Numbered from the stretch's first letter, positions 43,175 through 51,903 are shown. The stretch: DNA of 64,000 bases from Ruegeria arenilitoris (GCF_042675705.1 NZ_JBHTJJ010000006.1); one strand, 5' to 3'. Made by a program: numbers and translations. The notes: a model not told the origin generated them from the sequence alone.

Positions 43175-44342
43175 ATGGCACGGCCCAAGCACAAGCTTTC
43201 TAGCGCCGAACTCAAGGCCAAAGCCCCAGGCAAGTATTCGGACGGTGGCGGTCTATGGTTTCACAAGCGGCACGATGGCGGCGCGCAATGGTTTCTACGC
43301 TACACCCTGTTCGGGCGGCGGCATGAAATGGGGCTTGGCAGCTTCCCGGCGGTTTCGTTGAAAGCGGCGCGGCAAGAAGCCGAGAAATGGCAGGCGGTGG
43401 TTCGGGATGGCAAAGACGCCATCAAGGAGCGGGAACGCCAGGGCCGTGAAGCGGAACGCAACTTGAACATTCTGGCGGATATCGCCAAGGACGCCTTTGA
43501 AAGCCGCAAGGCCGAGCTGAAAGGCGACGGGAAGGCTGGGCGGTGGTTCAGCCCCTTGGAACTGCACGTCTTGCCGAAGCTGGGCAAAATGCCTGTATCG
43601 CAGATTGACCAGCGCGACATACGCGACACCCTTGCTCCGATCTGGCACACCAAGGCCGATACGGCGCGCAAAGCCATGAACCGTCTGTCCATCTGTATGC
43701 GCCATGCGGCGGCGCTGGGCCTGGATGTGGATCTACAGGCGACGGAAAAGGCCAAAGCCCTATTGGGCAAGCAGCGGCACAAGGCGACCAACATCCCGGC
43801 CATGCCGTGGCAGGATGTGCCTGCGTTCTATCAATCCTTGGATGGCGGCACGACCGCTGAACTGGCGCTGCGCCTTCTGATATTGACGGCTGTACGCAGC
43901 TATCCCTTGCGCCACCTACACCTGGACCAGATCGACGGCGATATCTGGACAATCCCCGCAGAGGCCATGAAAGGCCGTAAGGGCGCGACAAGTGATTTCC
44001 GGGTGCCGTTTGTCGCAAGAAGCCCAAAGAGTGATTGCTGAGGCCACTCCGTTTGCGAGAGACGGCTATCTGTTTCCGGGCGTCCGAAAGGGCGTGATAT
44101 CCGACATGACCATGAGCAAGCTTATGGAGCGGCGCGGCTTGGTGGAGCGTCCGCACGGGTTTCGGTCCAGCTTCCGCGATTGGGTTGCCGAGGCGACCAA
44201 TACCCCACACGATGTGGCAGAGACGGCGCTGGGTCATACCGTTGGCGGCGCTGTGGAGCGAAGCTATCGGCGGACTGATTTTCTTGAGGGACGCAGGCAC
44301 TTGTTACAACAGTGGGCTGTATTTGCCGCATCTCGGAAGTGA
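43175..44342 (+). pseudogene. int: P4-type tyrosine integrase, frameshifted
   Basis: Site-specific recombinase beginning MARPKHKLSSAELKAKAPGK, with DUF4102-like N-terminal arm (KYSDGGGLWFHKRHDG) and a catalytic domain. The frame breaks near 44009-44011: removing one T from CCGTTTGTCGC restores VPLSQEAQRVIAEATPF. The first frame holds the Arg of LTAVRSY and stops at 44041. The second (43992-44342) holds the HGFRSSFRDW block, TALGHT and the tyrosine in VERSYRRTDF. As written, the protein would lack its C-terminal catalytic residues. A sequencing error is possible. It lies 143 bases right of the left repeat. Confidence 0.85.
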
Positions 44343-44377
44343 ATTATGGTAGGAAAAACTCTGGGCGACCAAAGCTG

Positions 44378-45094
44378 ATGACCGACTATTTTAAAGAATA
44401 CGACCTGAAAGACTACTCAGAAATCGTTCAAGAGCTTACAGAGTACTACTCAAAATCACTTGATATCGATTTCCAAAGAGGATCGTTCTTCAATACATTT
44501 GATAGAGTTATGGCGGAAAAGGTTTTCAAGATTTCGATGACCGAAATTTGCCTACAAGATAGAAATTGCATCGTATACGATATTCCAGAACCGGAAGCAG
44601 AGGCCTTTGTCGTATATGCGCAAAGACGACCCATCCTTTTTGACTACTGCATTCACATCTGCACGGCAAATATCATCAATGGCGCACCTCTACCCTTGGC
44701 GCTACGCTTTTTCAGCACACGAGTTCTGGATGGCGAGATAAAACGACCGACCCCAGCACATCGCGAACGACGTTCCGATTTTGATAAGAGCGTTGTGACC
44801 TATCAGATGCTGGTGACAGCGGCAGTTTTACACGGACTACCTTTGACCCGGAACGATGCCACGGACGGGGGCAGTGCCTGCGATGCTGTGGCCGAGGCAA
44901 TGAAAAATTGTGGTGAAAGAGTAACCTACACCCAACTAAAGGACTTTTGTGTGCATCCAAAGAAAAAGAATCTACGAGACGAGGTCGAAACGTTTCTGCG
45001 TTTTGAGAATGGTGACCAAGCCGTACTGATAAGTACTCCTTCCCCCACAAGAGGCTTGCGCGAAATCTTGACTAAAATCCACGGAACACGTTGA
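44378..45094 (+). CDS. Unknown protein downstream of the integrase
   Basis: A 238-residue acidic, mainly helical protein, not recognised. Mid-section has cysteines (SMTEICLQDRNCIVYD, FDYCIHICTANI), and a later helical region contains LTRNDATDGGSACDAVAEAM. It starts 35 bases after the integrase frame ends. AT-rich codon use matches the island rather than the core. No signal peptide or membrane segment seen. Confidence 0.55.
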   Translation: MTDYFKEYDLKDYSEIVQELTEYYSKSLDIDFQRGSFFNTFDRVMAEKVFKISMTEICLQDRNCIVYDIPEPEAEAFVVYAQRRPILFDYCIHICTANIINGAPLPLALRFFSTRVLDGEIKRPTPAHRERRSDFDKSVVTYQMLVTAAVLHGLPLTRNDATDGGSACDAVAEAMKNCGERVTYTQLKDFCVHPKKKNLRDEVETFLRFENGDQAVLISTPSPTRGLREILTKIHGTR

Positions 45095-45159
45095 AAAAAA
45101 ACAACGAAAAAGTCACACCCTTAGTCAACATGACCAAAGGCGAAAAACGCAGCATATTG

Positions 45160-45181
45160 GCTCCACAGGTAACTATGGAGC
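45160..45181 (+). promoter_or_regulatory. Hairpin covering the alpA ribosome-binding site
   Basis: GCTCCA (45160-45165) is complementary to TGGAGC (45176-45181). The second arm contains the GGAG ribosome site 7 bases before the alpA start, so folding would hide it. A candidate translational switch for excision control. Confidence 0.5.
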
Positions 45182-45187
45182 ACCAAA

Positions 45188-45358
45188 ATGCGCTATCTCA
45201 CCTTCCGCGACCTACAAGAAAAACTCGGTGGCCGAGGCCGCACCACCATCTACCGTGACGTGGAATTGGGCCGCTTGCCCAAGCCCGTGAAAATCGGTTC
45301 GCGCCTGTATTGGGCCGAAGCCGAGATCGACGCCGCAATCGCGGCACATGGGCAATAA
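45188..45358 (+). CDS. AlpA-type excisionase/regulator
   Basis: A 56-residue protein with an AlpA/MerR-like helix-turn-helix: MRYLTFRDLQEKLG, then RTTIYRDVELGRLPKPVKIG and LYWAEAEIDAAIA. These small proteins typically act as excisionases or integrase regulators next to P4-type integrases, as here. The ribosome site is GGAG at 45177-45180, inside a hairpin. Confident family assignment from the pattern. Confidence 0.85.
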   Translation: MRYLTFRDLQEKLGGRGRTTIYRDVELGRLPKPVKIGSRLYWAEAEIDAAIAAHGQ

Positions 45359-45364
45359 GACCCA

Positions 45365-45395
45365 CCCCACCCAGACTTGGCGTCTGGGCGTGGGG
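45365..45395 (+). terminator. Strong GC-rich hairpin after alpA
   Basis: Two stacked 6-bp stems (CCCCAC/GTGGGG and CCAGAC/GTCTGG) with a 2-base bulge and 5-base loop, right after the alpA stop. T run is weak (GTTCTTT from 45403), so it may be a partial terminator or a stability element. Confidence 0.5.
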
Positions 45396-45473
45396 CGGGA
45401 ATGTTCTTTGCGGGAACGTCTGCACCATACGCCCAGCGCCTTGTTTGCTCAACTGTGAAAAGGAGCAAAGGCC

Positions 45474-45698
45474 ATGAGCAATAATCAATGGTTTTCAAAT
45501 CGGAGCCAAGTTTTCTGGACGTGCAAGGCACTTCTAGACGGGCGCACAATCTCACACAAAACCGAAATCCGCGAAGTGCGCGGTTGGCGCCTGGGCGCAA
45601 TCGTCCACCGCCTGAAGTCCGAATATGACTGGCCGATCCAAGCCGAATACCGGGGGCCGGAGAACGTCGCCTACTACTCGATGAAACCGGGCCTTTGA
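45474..45698 (+). CDS. Small winged-helix-like protein
   Basis: A 74-residue basic protein (MSNNQWFSNRSQVFWTCKAL...). The stretch DGRTISHKTEIREVRGWRLG followed by AIVHRLKSEYDWPIQ resembles a short winged helix that binds DNA. A perfect AAGGAG site sits 10 bases upstream of the ATG. Similar proteins are common in integrative elements next to AlpA genes (impression, not proven). Function unknown. Confidence 0.6.
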   Translation: MSNNQWFSNRSQVFWTCKALLDGRTISHKTEIREVRGWRLGAIVHRLKSEYDWPIQAEYRGPENVAYYSMKPGL

Positions 45699-45755
45699 CA
45701 GGACGGCCCTGCGCTTTCCCAGATCCGCGCGCAGTCTCGGCAATGGAGAGGCCGC

Positions 45756-45857
45756 ATGATGGACCGGTTGCGCATCATTCACCTTCGCCGCCGTTTCGGT
45801 CTGTCTGAAGCCCAAGCACGTTTGGTAGCAGCTCTTGCCTACGGGGAGGCACGGTGA
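45756..45857 (+). CDS. 33-residue peptide, first of a coupled chain
   Basis: MMDRLRIIHLRRRFGLSEAQ... with the helix LSEAQARLVAALAYGEA, suggestive of a helix-turn-helix fragment. A GGAGAGG site precedes tandem ATGs at 45756 and 45759. Its TGA overlaps the next start as TGATG. Such tiny coupled genes are typical of phage-like elements. Confidence 0.5.
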   Translation: MMDRLRIIHLRRRFGLSEAQARLVAALAYGEAR

Positions 45858-46027
45858 TGTCGGATAATTTCAAGCTGACCCGTAAAGGCAAGACATGGCA
45901 AATCATGGCCCGCAAGAGCGCAGGAGCTGCCACAGAAGCCGCTTGGATATCCCTAGGCGGTTGCTCCGATCAGGTTGTAGCAGTGCGCGTCTGGCTGGCC
46001 CTGCTGGTACAGAAAGGGCGCAAGTGA
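45857..46027 (+). CDS. 56-residue protein of the coupled chain
   Basis: MSDNFKLTRKGKTWQIMARK..., a small basic beta-rich protein with WISLGGCSDQVVAVRVWLAL. Start and stop both overlap neighbours as TGATG, a strong sign that it is translated. GAGG lies a few bases upstream. Function unknown. Confidence 0.5.
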   Translation: MSDNFKLTRKGKTWQIMARKSAGAATEAAWISLGGCSDQVVAVRVWLALLVQKGRK

Positions 46028-46440
46028 TGGCGAAGCCCTACAAGCGATACAAAAGGGGGGCTGGGCGGCATGTCCAGCTTCCTGAATGGCTGCAAGCGTC
46101 CGAAGCGTGGGCAACCCTGCCACCTGGGCCAAGAGCGCTCTACATCGAAATCAAACGCCGCTACAACGGATCGAACAACGGCGATATCTATCTAAGCCAT
46201 CGTAACGCGGCAGCGGCATTGAACGTCCATCGCAACACGGTTGGCCCGTGGTTTCGGGAGCTTCAGGAGCGCGGCTTTATCACGATGACCCAACCCCCGC
46301 ACCTCGGCCCGTCTGGCATCGGCAAAGCGTCTGTCTGGGCTTTGGATGAACTGCCAACTCGCAACGGCAAACCTGCAACGAAGCAGTTCATGTCTTGGCG
46401 GGCAAATCCAAGATACAAGAAGTCTAGGTCGGAACGATAG
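46027..46440 (+). CDS. Helix-turn-helix protein, possible replication or regulation factor
   Basis: A 137-residue protein. The central part YLSHRNAAAALNVHRNTVGP followed by WFRELQERGFI is a winged helix-turn-helix like those in replication initiators and GntR-like regulators. It starts by TGATG coupling and has a basic N-terminus (MAKPYKRYKRGAGRH) and basic end (RYKKSRSER). Last gene of the regulatory block; a 244-base gap follows. Confidence 0.65.
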   Translation: MAKPYKRYKRGAGRHVQLPEWLQASEAWATLPPGPRALYIEIKRRYNGSNNGDIYLSHRNAAAALNVHRNTVGPWFRELQERGFITMTQPPHLGPSGIGKASVWALDELPTRNGKPATKQFMSWRANPRYKKSRSER

Positions 46441-46684
46441 TCGATATGACCCCGATTCATTTCCCAGGCCTCATGCAATTTCAGCCGACAGCAACAGTAA
46501 AAACACTTTTGGAACCCCGCTACCATGTGTGCAGCCAATTCATTCGTATCCGATACATTAACGCGACACGCGAAAACCGATAAATATTTATTTTCGTTAT
46601 AAAAAAACTAGACGCACAATAGTTTTGACCAGAGGGTACAGTCGCCGCAATGCTGGGATACTCGTTGAAATCCTGGTGTGAAAT
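46441..46684. other. AT-rich gap before the glycosidase-like gene
   Basis: 244 bases with no convincing ORF. AT-rich runs around 46565-46610 could hold a promoter for the large gene, but I cannot pick out firm -35 and -10 boxes. Confidence 0.4.
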
Positions 46685-48850
46685 ATGCCCACATATACCT
46701 ACCAATTGACGCCCGGCGAGACCTCCAACTCTGTCAATGAAGCACACTTTGGCGCAAACTTCCGCGAGATGTTTCCAAAGATTGATGCAGCATTTGATAT
46801 GCTGGGTGTTACGCATCTGCGTTATCCGGCTGGTCAGGCGCAGCAAGAAAACATCACCCAAATGGTGAATGGTGGGCTTAACTCAAAGCTGGCCGAATTC
46901 TTGGACTGGGCTGTGAAACATGAGAGGCCTTTTTCACTAAGCATCCCGGTCGGGGAATCTCTCGCGACGCAACCGCAAATGAACGAGTTTGTGAGAGCGG
47001 TATATGACGCACTGGGTCCCAACAGTCATCTTCTCACCTCTTTTGAAGTAGGAAACGAATACTGGTCTTTCCAAAGCGCGGACAGCTACGGTGAAGATGC
47101 GTCCAAGGCCGTGACATATCTCAAACATGCCATCGACGAGTTCAACGAAACTCACGTCGGCGTTCAAGTTGATCCGAAGTTCTTGGTTCAGACGGCACCC
47201 CCTTGGCATGTGGGGTCCAGCACAATGGACGAGAAGAACAAAGAGATAATTCAGCATTTTGACGCGAATAACGATCTATCGGACGGCCTTCAGGCAACGG
47301 TTGCAAGTGAGGCGTTGGATGGCATCGTATCGCACTACTACTACAATAACGACCACGGCGACGACAATACATTCTCCCATGGATACCATGAGCTTCGGCA
47401 GATTGGGCCTAGAGCGGAGATGTGGAACGAGTTTTTTGTGCAAGAACTCGACTACAACATAACTGAGTGGAACGTGCAAAATAGCCGGTTCGATCAGCAG
47501 GGCCTGAAAGCGGCATCGGTCGTCTTGGAGCAGTTCGAGAATATGCTGATAGCGGGGGTCGATGCGGCAGACGTTTGGTCGGTAAGAAACAAGAACTACA
47601 ACTCACTGGCCGGAGGAATAATGGAAGAGAATCCCATTCATCCTTCTCCGGCGGGTCAAGCCTTCATTTGGATGCGCGAAAGCCTTGTCGGGGAGGATGG
47701 AAGAGGTTTGTGCTTGATGGGTCTGGAAGGGCTTCCTGCCGAAAATCGACCTGTCGAGGTGAATGCTTTTTCTGGGGATGATAAAACCGTACTTTACGTT
47801 TCTACACGCACCAACGATTTTGACGTACAAGCTAACTTCGACCTATCGGGCTTGGTCAATTACCCTGCTCACATCTCAGTTAGGAAGATGGGAATCCTTG
47901 AAGGATCTGCTGATGGGTTGAGTGACCGCGCCGCCTTCTTGGAGGACGGTACCTTTGTCACCGGCTCCCGTAACGCCCTGAGAAAAATTGATGAAGCTGA
48001 GAAGTTGGCCATTGAGGAAAAGTTTAGCAATATTCTTGAAAACGGGCTTTTCGATCGATTTTACATCGGAGACAACGGAGATGGGACCTACCGCACATAT
48101 ATCCCCGATCCTTCGACTATCTTGCTGAAACCAGGGAAGACGCCCGAGACCGCCACGAGCCTCGACGATTACTACTTTGCAACCGAAGTTGATGTTGTGG
48201 TTGAAGTAACGCAATACTTTTTCGAATACTTGTCCGATGTCCAGCTGGAGTTTGACCCTTACGAAGTCGCTGAAATAGTGATTCAACCGCTGTCAAATGT
48301 TGGCACCAGCCTTCCTGGGGTGAAAGGGGATTTTACCATATCCCCTAGCTCGGAGAATCCTGGTTTGAGCTATGCTACCATCGACGTTACGCGGGAGAAC
48401 GGAGATCAATATACAATTCAAGCTGACAAGGATGGAAGATTTGAATTGCAGCCGACCGATCAGAACGAGAGTATTGATCTGGAAATTAGCCTTTCCTACA
48501 AGACGGATAGCAACAGAATTGACGCGCGAGATGCCCTGGAAGTTCTGCGTGTTGCGGTCGGCCTAGACCCGACATGGGGCGAGCCAGATCTTGAGTTCTA
48601 TTTTGCCGCTGATATCGACAGAGATGGCGCAATTACTGCTAATGATGCACTACAGATTCTGAATCTGGCCGTTGCGCCTCCAGAAGACAAGGATTTCGAA
48701 TGGCTGTTTATCAGGGCGGGTCAAGACTTCTCCGGCGTGGATAGAAACAATGTCACCTACGAAACTAGTAGCACCGTTCAAGTACACGATAATACATTTG
48801 AATTGGATATGACTTCCATTCTTCTCGGGAATACTTTCGATTTTGTTTGA
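46685..48850 (+). CDS. Large secreted glycosidase-like protein with dockerin-like repeats
   Basis: A 721-residue protein. Residues 1-330 look like a TIM-barrel glycoside hydrolase of clan A type: THLRYPAGQAQQENITQM, TSFEVGNEYWSF (likely acid/base Glu) and DYNITEWNVQN (likely nucleophile Glu). Near the C-terminus two calcium-binding loops resemble a dockerin type I pair: RIDARDALEVLRVAVGLDP and ADIDRDGAITANDALQILNL. There is no N-terminal signal peptide. An acidic C-terminus ending in hydrophobic residues (NTFDFV) suits type I secretion, as in related Roseobacter proteins. Substrate unknown; polysaccharide binding or cleavage is inferred. Confidence 0.7.
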   Translation: MPTYTYQLTPGETSNSVNEAHFGANFREMFPKIDAAFDMLGVTHLRYPAGQAQQENITQMVNGGLNSKLAEFLDWAVKHERPFSLSIPVGESLATQPQMNEFVRAVYDALGPNSHLLTSFEVGNEYWSFQSADSYGEDASKAVTYLKHAIDEFNETHVGVQVDPKFLVQTAPPWHVGSSTMDEKNKEIIQHFDANNDLSDGLQATVASEALDGIVSHYYYNNDHGDDNTFSHGYHELRQIGPRAEMWNEFFVQELDYNITEWNVQNSRFDQQGLKAASVVLEQFENMLIAGVDAADVWSVRNKNYNSLAGGIMEENPIHPSPAGQAFIWMRESLVGEDGRGLCLMGLEGLPAENRPVEVNAFSGDDKTVLYVSTRTNDFDVQANFDLSGLVNYPAHISVRKMGILEGSADGLSDRAAFLEDGTFVTGSRNALRKIDEAEKLAIEEKFSNILENGLFDRFYIGDNGDGTYRTYIPDPSTILLKPGKTPETATSLDDYYFATEVDVVVEVTQYFFEYLSDVQLEFDPYEVAEIVIQPLSNVGTSLPGVKGDFTISPSSENPGLSYATIDVTRENGDQYTIQADKDGRFELQPTDQNESIDLEISLSYKTDSNRIDARDALEVLRVAVGLDPTWGEPDLEFYFAADIDRDGAITANDALQILNLAVAPPEDKDFEWLFIRAGQDFSGVDRNNVTYETSSTVQVHDNTFELDMTSILLGNTFDFV

Positions 48851-48876
48851 GTATTTCCCCATAAATACGCAGCATT

Positions 48877-49356
48877 TCATGCTTGTTGTTGTTTTATTGA
48901 GCGAACCTTCGTGGTTTCGAATATTCTAGCCATAGTCAGAAATATCGACAAAGATACTTTTTCCTGCACTTGTCGCAATCTCTTTGAATTAAAACACTTT
49001 TCTTCAAATTTTAGGAACTGAATCACGTCGTTAAGAATTATATGCTGGCAACCCAAATCGGATATGTCGTCCACATTCAATTCTTCTACGCTAAGCGAAA
49101 TTTCCTCCGCAACCCCGATTGCCAATTCTACAGCCTGTTGAGCTTCGAAATCTGCTTCCAGAAGGGTGGCAAGTACGCTAATCGCTACGACGTCGAAAAA
49201 ATTTGCTAGGGCTTCCAACCTCCCGCATCCATAGGCGATCTGCACGCCAAAGTGGGGCCTAAGTATTTGCCAAGACTTCGCAACTAGCTCCGTTGACTTA
49301 CAGACGACCGACGTAATGTCTTCAAGTTGAAACGGTGTAGTTGTCGTGCAGATCAT
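48877..49356 (-). CDS. Unknown 159-residue protein
   Basis: Acidic, helix-rich protein (MICTTTTPFQLEDITSVVCK...) without recognisable domains. It contains long leucine/alanine-rich amphipathic stretches (DVVAISVLATLLEADFEAQQAVEL). It is divergent from luxI and convergent with the large secreted protein gene. Whether it regulates luxI is open; it is not a LuxR-type protein. Confidence 0.5.
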   Translation of the reverse strand: MICTTTTPFQLEDITSVVCKSTELVAKSWQILRPHFGVQIAYGCGRLEALANFFDVVAISVLATLLEADFEAQQAVELAIGVAEEISLSVEELNVDDISDLGCQHIILNDVIQFLKFEEKCFNSKRLRQVQEKVSLSIFLTMARIFETTKVRSIKQQQA

Positions 49357-49563
49357 TTCAAAACTCCACTTAAGGTTGTTCTATGATAAGGTGTTTCAAC
49401 TAAACAATTACTTAACCTAAAGAACTCTGCTGGCCGAAGCGCCGCTTCATTCTCTCAACAAGCTGCCAGGAAAAACTAACAACTAGTTACTGCTCTCTAG
49501 CCTGAACAACAGACAATTAACCACAATCTCACACTCTGCCCATCCGCACTAAGTCTGAGGGGA

Positions 49564-50211
49564 ATGGATGTGCTGAGATATGTATTTGCAGATGAACTTC
49601 ACAGGTTTCCACAGCTAGCAGAGGGGATGTTTCGGGACCGGGCCGATCAGTTCAAGACCCGTCTGGGATGGGATGTCACTGTTGACGAGAACGGGGAAGA
49701 GCGAGACCAGTATGATGAACTAAACCCGCTCTATGTCATCTGGGAAGAAGCGGATGGCAGTCACGGTGGCTCTATGCGCATTTTGCCGACCACAGGTCCA
49801 GTAATGGTCAACGACGTGTTTGGACACCTCACTGATGGGCGATTGATCCAAAGCCCGCTAATTTGGGAGGTTACGCGCTTTTGCCTTGCACGAAACTCCA
49901 CGCCGCACGTCGCGGGCGCTATCATGCTAAGCGGGGGTGAGGTAATGGAAGGCTTTGGTTTGACCCATATAGCTGGCGTATTCGACGCACGCATGATTCG
50001 GATCTATCGCCTTATCGGATCCTCACCAATTGTACTTGGATCGGAAGGAACAGGTCGCGACCAGATTTCAGTGGGATTGTGGCCATATTCCCCTGAAGAC
50101 TGTAACCGAGTCGCTTATCGAGCAGGCATAAGCCGCGATCTTTCAAGGCTTTGGTTCAGATCTGCATTTGGATCGAAGCATCATGAACGAACACTAAGGT
50201 TTACAGCCTAG
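49564..50211 (+). CDS. luxI: LuxI-type acyl-homoserine-lactone synthase
   Basis: A 215-residue autoinducer synthase that would make N-acyl-homoserine lactones from S-adenosylmethionine and acyl-ACP. Conserved features in order: FRDRADQFKTRLGWDV (Arg, Phe, Trp), DQYDELNPLYVIWEE (Asp residues), GGSMRILPTTGPVM, and SPLIWEVTRFC (Glu, Arg). The ATG at 49564 is preceded by GAGGGG; a GTG two codons later (49570) would give the more standard start LRYVFADELHRF. No luxR neighbour is present. AhcY at 17750 belongs to the general methyl cycle, not this pathway. Confidence 0.93.
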   Translation: MDVLRYVFADELHRFPQLAEGMFRDRADQFKTRLGWDVTVDENGEERDQYDELNPLYVIWEEADGSHGGSMRILPTTGPVMVNDVFGHLTDGRLIQSPLIWEVTRFCLARNSTPHVAGAIMLSGGEVMEGFGLTHIAGVFDARMIRIYRLIGSSPIVLGSEGTGRDQISVGLWPYSPEDCNRVAYRAGISRDLSRLWFRSAFGSKHHERTLRFTA

Positions 50212-50653
50212 AAAGAGTTTTCAGGGCGAGTTGACGGACTCATTCCTGTCAGTCGCCCTGGGCCCACAACACTGTGTGCGAACCACTTGTTGGTACTCGA
50301 AGAGTAGTGAGCTCTTTGGACATTCGAGTTTGCTTCGAATGCACAACGGAAAGCAAAACCCCCGCACATAATTCTGGACAACACGTCACTGTGATTGTGA
50401 CACTGGAGCGAGATTGGAGCCTTTTTTCTTCGAGCCGTCATAAATTCTGTGACGCCAGACTGAAAATTGGCCCAAATGGCGTCAACGAAACCCGGACACA
50501 TATATATCTAGCCATAGGCAAATGGGTCGGTAGCGAGTTACCTCTTGCTTAGCTCAACTAGCGAAAGCTGGGCGACGAACGCCAGACTTCAGAACGGTTG
50601 TTTCGGGCTGCACGGTCGTGGATAATGACCCCATATTTTCGGGAGTTACTTTT
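50212..50653. other. Non-coding gap after luxI
   Basis: 442 bases. A hairpin with 8-bp arms CAGGGCGA (50222-50229) and TCGCCCTG (50253-50260) follows luxI without a T tract. The only long open frame (50274-50552) has no ribosome site or coding character. A GGGAG site at 50641 belongs to the next gene. Confidence 0.45.
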
Positions 50654-51196
50654 ATGGCATATGGATTTCAAACGGACGCATTTCGGAGCTTCGATGGATT
50701 TCTCAGGGACTACCCAGAACCTGAAGGCCTGCCCCAGGATCGGCAAGTCCTAAGTCAAGCGGTAGAGCTCTACCTTATGGCAGCTACAGCACTATTTGAA
50801 CTTCTTCGATTGATTTCGCTCAGTCGTTTGGAGCAATCAAAATCCGGCAGTAGGTATCTCGTTTTTTTGAATATTTATGACCATCGGGTCCAAGCATTAC
50901 TCCAAGAACTAGCGGATTTTCTATTCGAAAAACTGGAACAAGGTGACTTGGAAGCCGTGCATGACTTTATTGAGGGCGTCAGGCGGGGGGCGATTGCAGA
51001 AGAAATGGTATTGCTTCAGCAAGCCACAGACGAATCCAGTGGAACAGGTCAGGACGCTGAGGCCGATACCGAAGGCACCACAACAGCAGTCAACTCGCTT
51101 AAGGAACAGATTGAACGGCGTGTGAAGCGAAAATGGATCAAGGACATTCTTCACGGAATCAACGAGGTTATTGCCATCGCACGGGGTGCAATGTGA
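50654..51196 (+). CDS. Unknown helical protein coupled to a thermonuclease
   Basis: A 180-residue, mostly helical protein (MAYGFQTDAFRSFDGFLRDY...). An acidic linker (GQDAEADTEGTTT) is followed by a basic C-terminal helix (LKEQIERRVKRKWIKDILHG). A GGAG site lies 8 bases before the ATG. Its stop overlaps the following thermonuclease start as GTGA, so the two are probably made together. No signal peptide. Family not recognised. Confidence 0.55.
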   Translation: MAYGFQTDAFRSFDGFLRDYPEPEGLPQDRQVLSQAVELYLMAATALFELLRLISLSRLEQSKSGSRYLVFLNIYDHRVQALLQELADFLFEKLEQGDLEAVHDFIEGVRRGAIAEEMVLLQQATDESSGTGQDAEADTEGTTTAVNSLKEQIERRVKRKWIKDILHGINEVIAIARGAM

Positions 51197-51633
51197 ATCA
51201 AAAGACCGCTGCAGAAGGTGAACTGAAGCACCTTTGGATTTTCAGTCTCTTTCTCGCTCTAACCCTAATTTCTGGCCATCAGGTTCTTGCTGGGTCAATC
51301 TATGTTCGGGACGCTGATACGATTGTGGTTGACGGTACCCCTGTGCGCCTAAACGGAGTTGACGATCCGGAACTTGGTTCCAGATCGGGGCAAGACGCAA
51401 AGCGCTGGATGGTCAACTTCCTGCGCGGGAAGTCCGTTAGATGTGACCTGAACGGGGAACGAACATATGACCGTTGGGTTGGTGTGTGTTTTGCTAATGG
51501 ACAAGACATAGGTGCTGCAGTAATCGCCGCAGGTCACGCCCTGGATTGCGCGCGTTACTCGGGCGGCAGGTACGGACACTTGGAGACTCCAGCAGCCAAG
51601 TCACGACTAATACGCGCAGGGTACTGCCGATAG
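51193..51633 (+). CDS. Exported thermonuclease-like (SNase) protein
   Basis: A 146-residue staphylococcal-nuclease-fold protein, probably secreted to the periplasm: a hydrophobic segment (LWIFSLFLALTLISG) is followed by VLAG. Catalytic-domain motifs RDADTIVVDGTPVRLNGVDDPE are present with the usual first Arg replaced by its neighbours' arrangement, and LNGERTYDRWVGVCFANGQD resembles the second half. GTG start overlapping the upstream stop. Short for the family, so activity is uncertain. A second SNase gene lies at 61905. Confidence 0.75.
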   Translation: MNQKTAAEGELKHLWIFSLFLALTLISGHQVLAGSIYVRDADTIVVDGTPVRLNGVDDPELGSRSGQDAKRWMVNFLRGKSVRCDLNGERTYDRWVGVCFANGQDIGAAVIAAGHALDCARYSGGRYGHLETPAAKSRLIRAGYCR

Positions 51634-51883
51634 CCTAAAAACAGATACCGCTATCTTTGGTGGGGGTAGGCAAAAGTTCGGGCTACCGTTGGTTGGCAAC
51701 CGAACGGGTCGGCTTATGCGTTTTCCCCCAATTCAACATTTGCAACACCAACATTTACCAACCTTACTGTTCCTCAATAAGCGGCAAACCGCACACGCGG
51801 CGAACACAAAAGGGTGGTTTGCGGGGTGGATAAGGTCGACAGTAAAATTGGAAATATCAAAGATATCAAAGGATTAGACCTAA
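51634..51883. other. Non-coding right end of element 1
   Basis: 250 bases, AT-rich near its end with poly-A runs, between the thermonuclease and the right repeat. No RNA gene or ORF supported. Integrase arm-binding sites would be expected here, but none is clear. Confidence 0.4.
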
Positions 51884-51903
51884 GATATGGTGCCCAGGAG
51901 AGG
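51884..51903 (+). repeat. Right attachment site of element 1 / left site of element 2
   Basis: Perfect copy of 43012-43031. It is followed by seven T residues instead of tRNA sequence, so no intact tRNA is here either. The second integrase starts 163 bases from its first base. Confidence 0.85.

Larger units (their letters stand above)
43012..51903. mobile_element. Integrative element 1 between 20-bp direct repeats
   Basis: Roughly 8.9 kb bounded by perfect 20-bp direct repeats. Base composition is lower in GC than the cox side. Contents in order: frameshifted P4-type integrase, unknown 238-residue protein, AlpA-type regulator, four small coupled or nearby genes, a helix-turn-helix protein, a 721-residue secreted glycosidase-like protein, an unknown minus-strand gene, a LuxI synthase, a coiled-coil protein and a thermonuclease. 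No conjugation or capsid genes, so it would need help to move between cells. Confidence 0.8.

Noticed and set aside
50274..50552. 92-codon open frame after luxI
   Set aside because: No ribosome site, no family features, and composition like non-coding island DNA.
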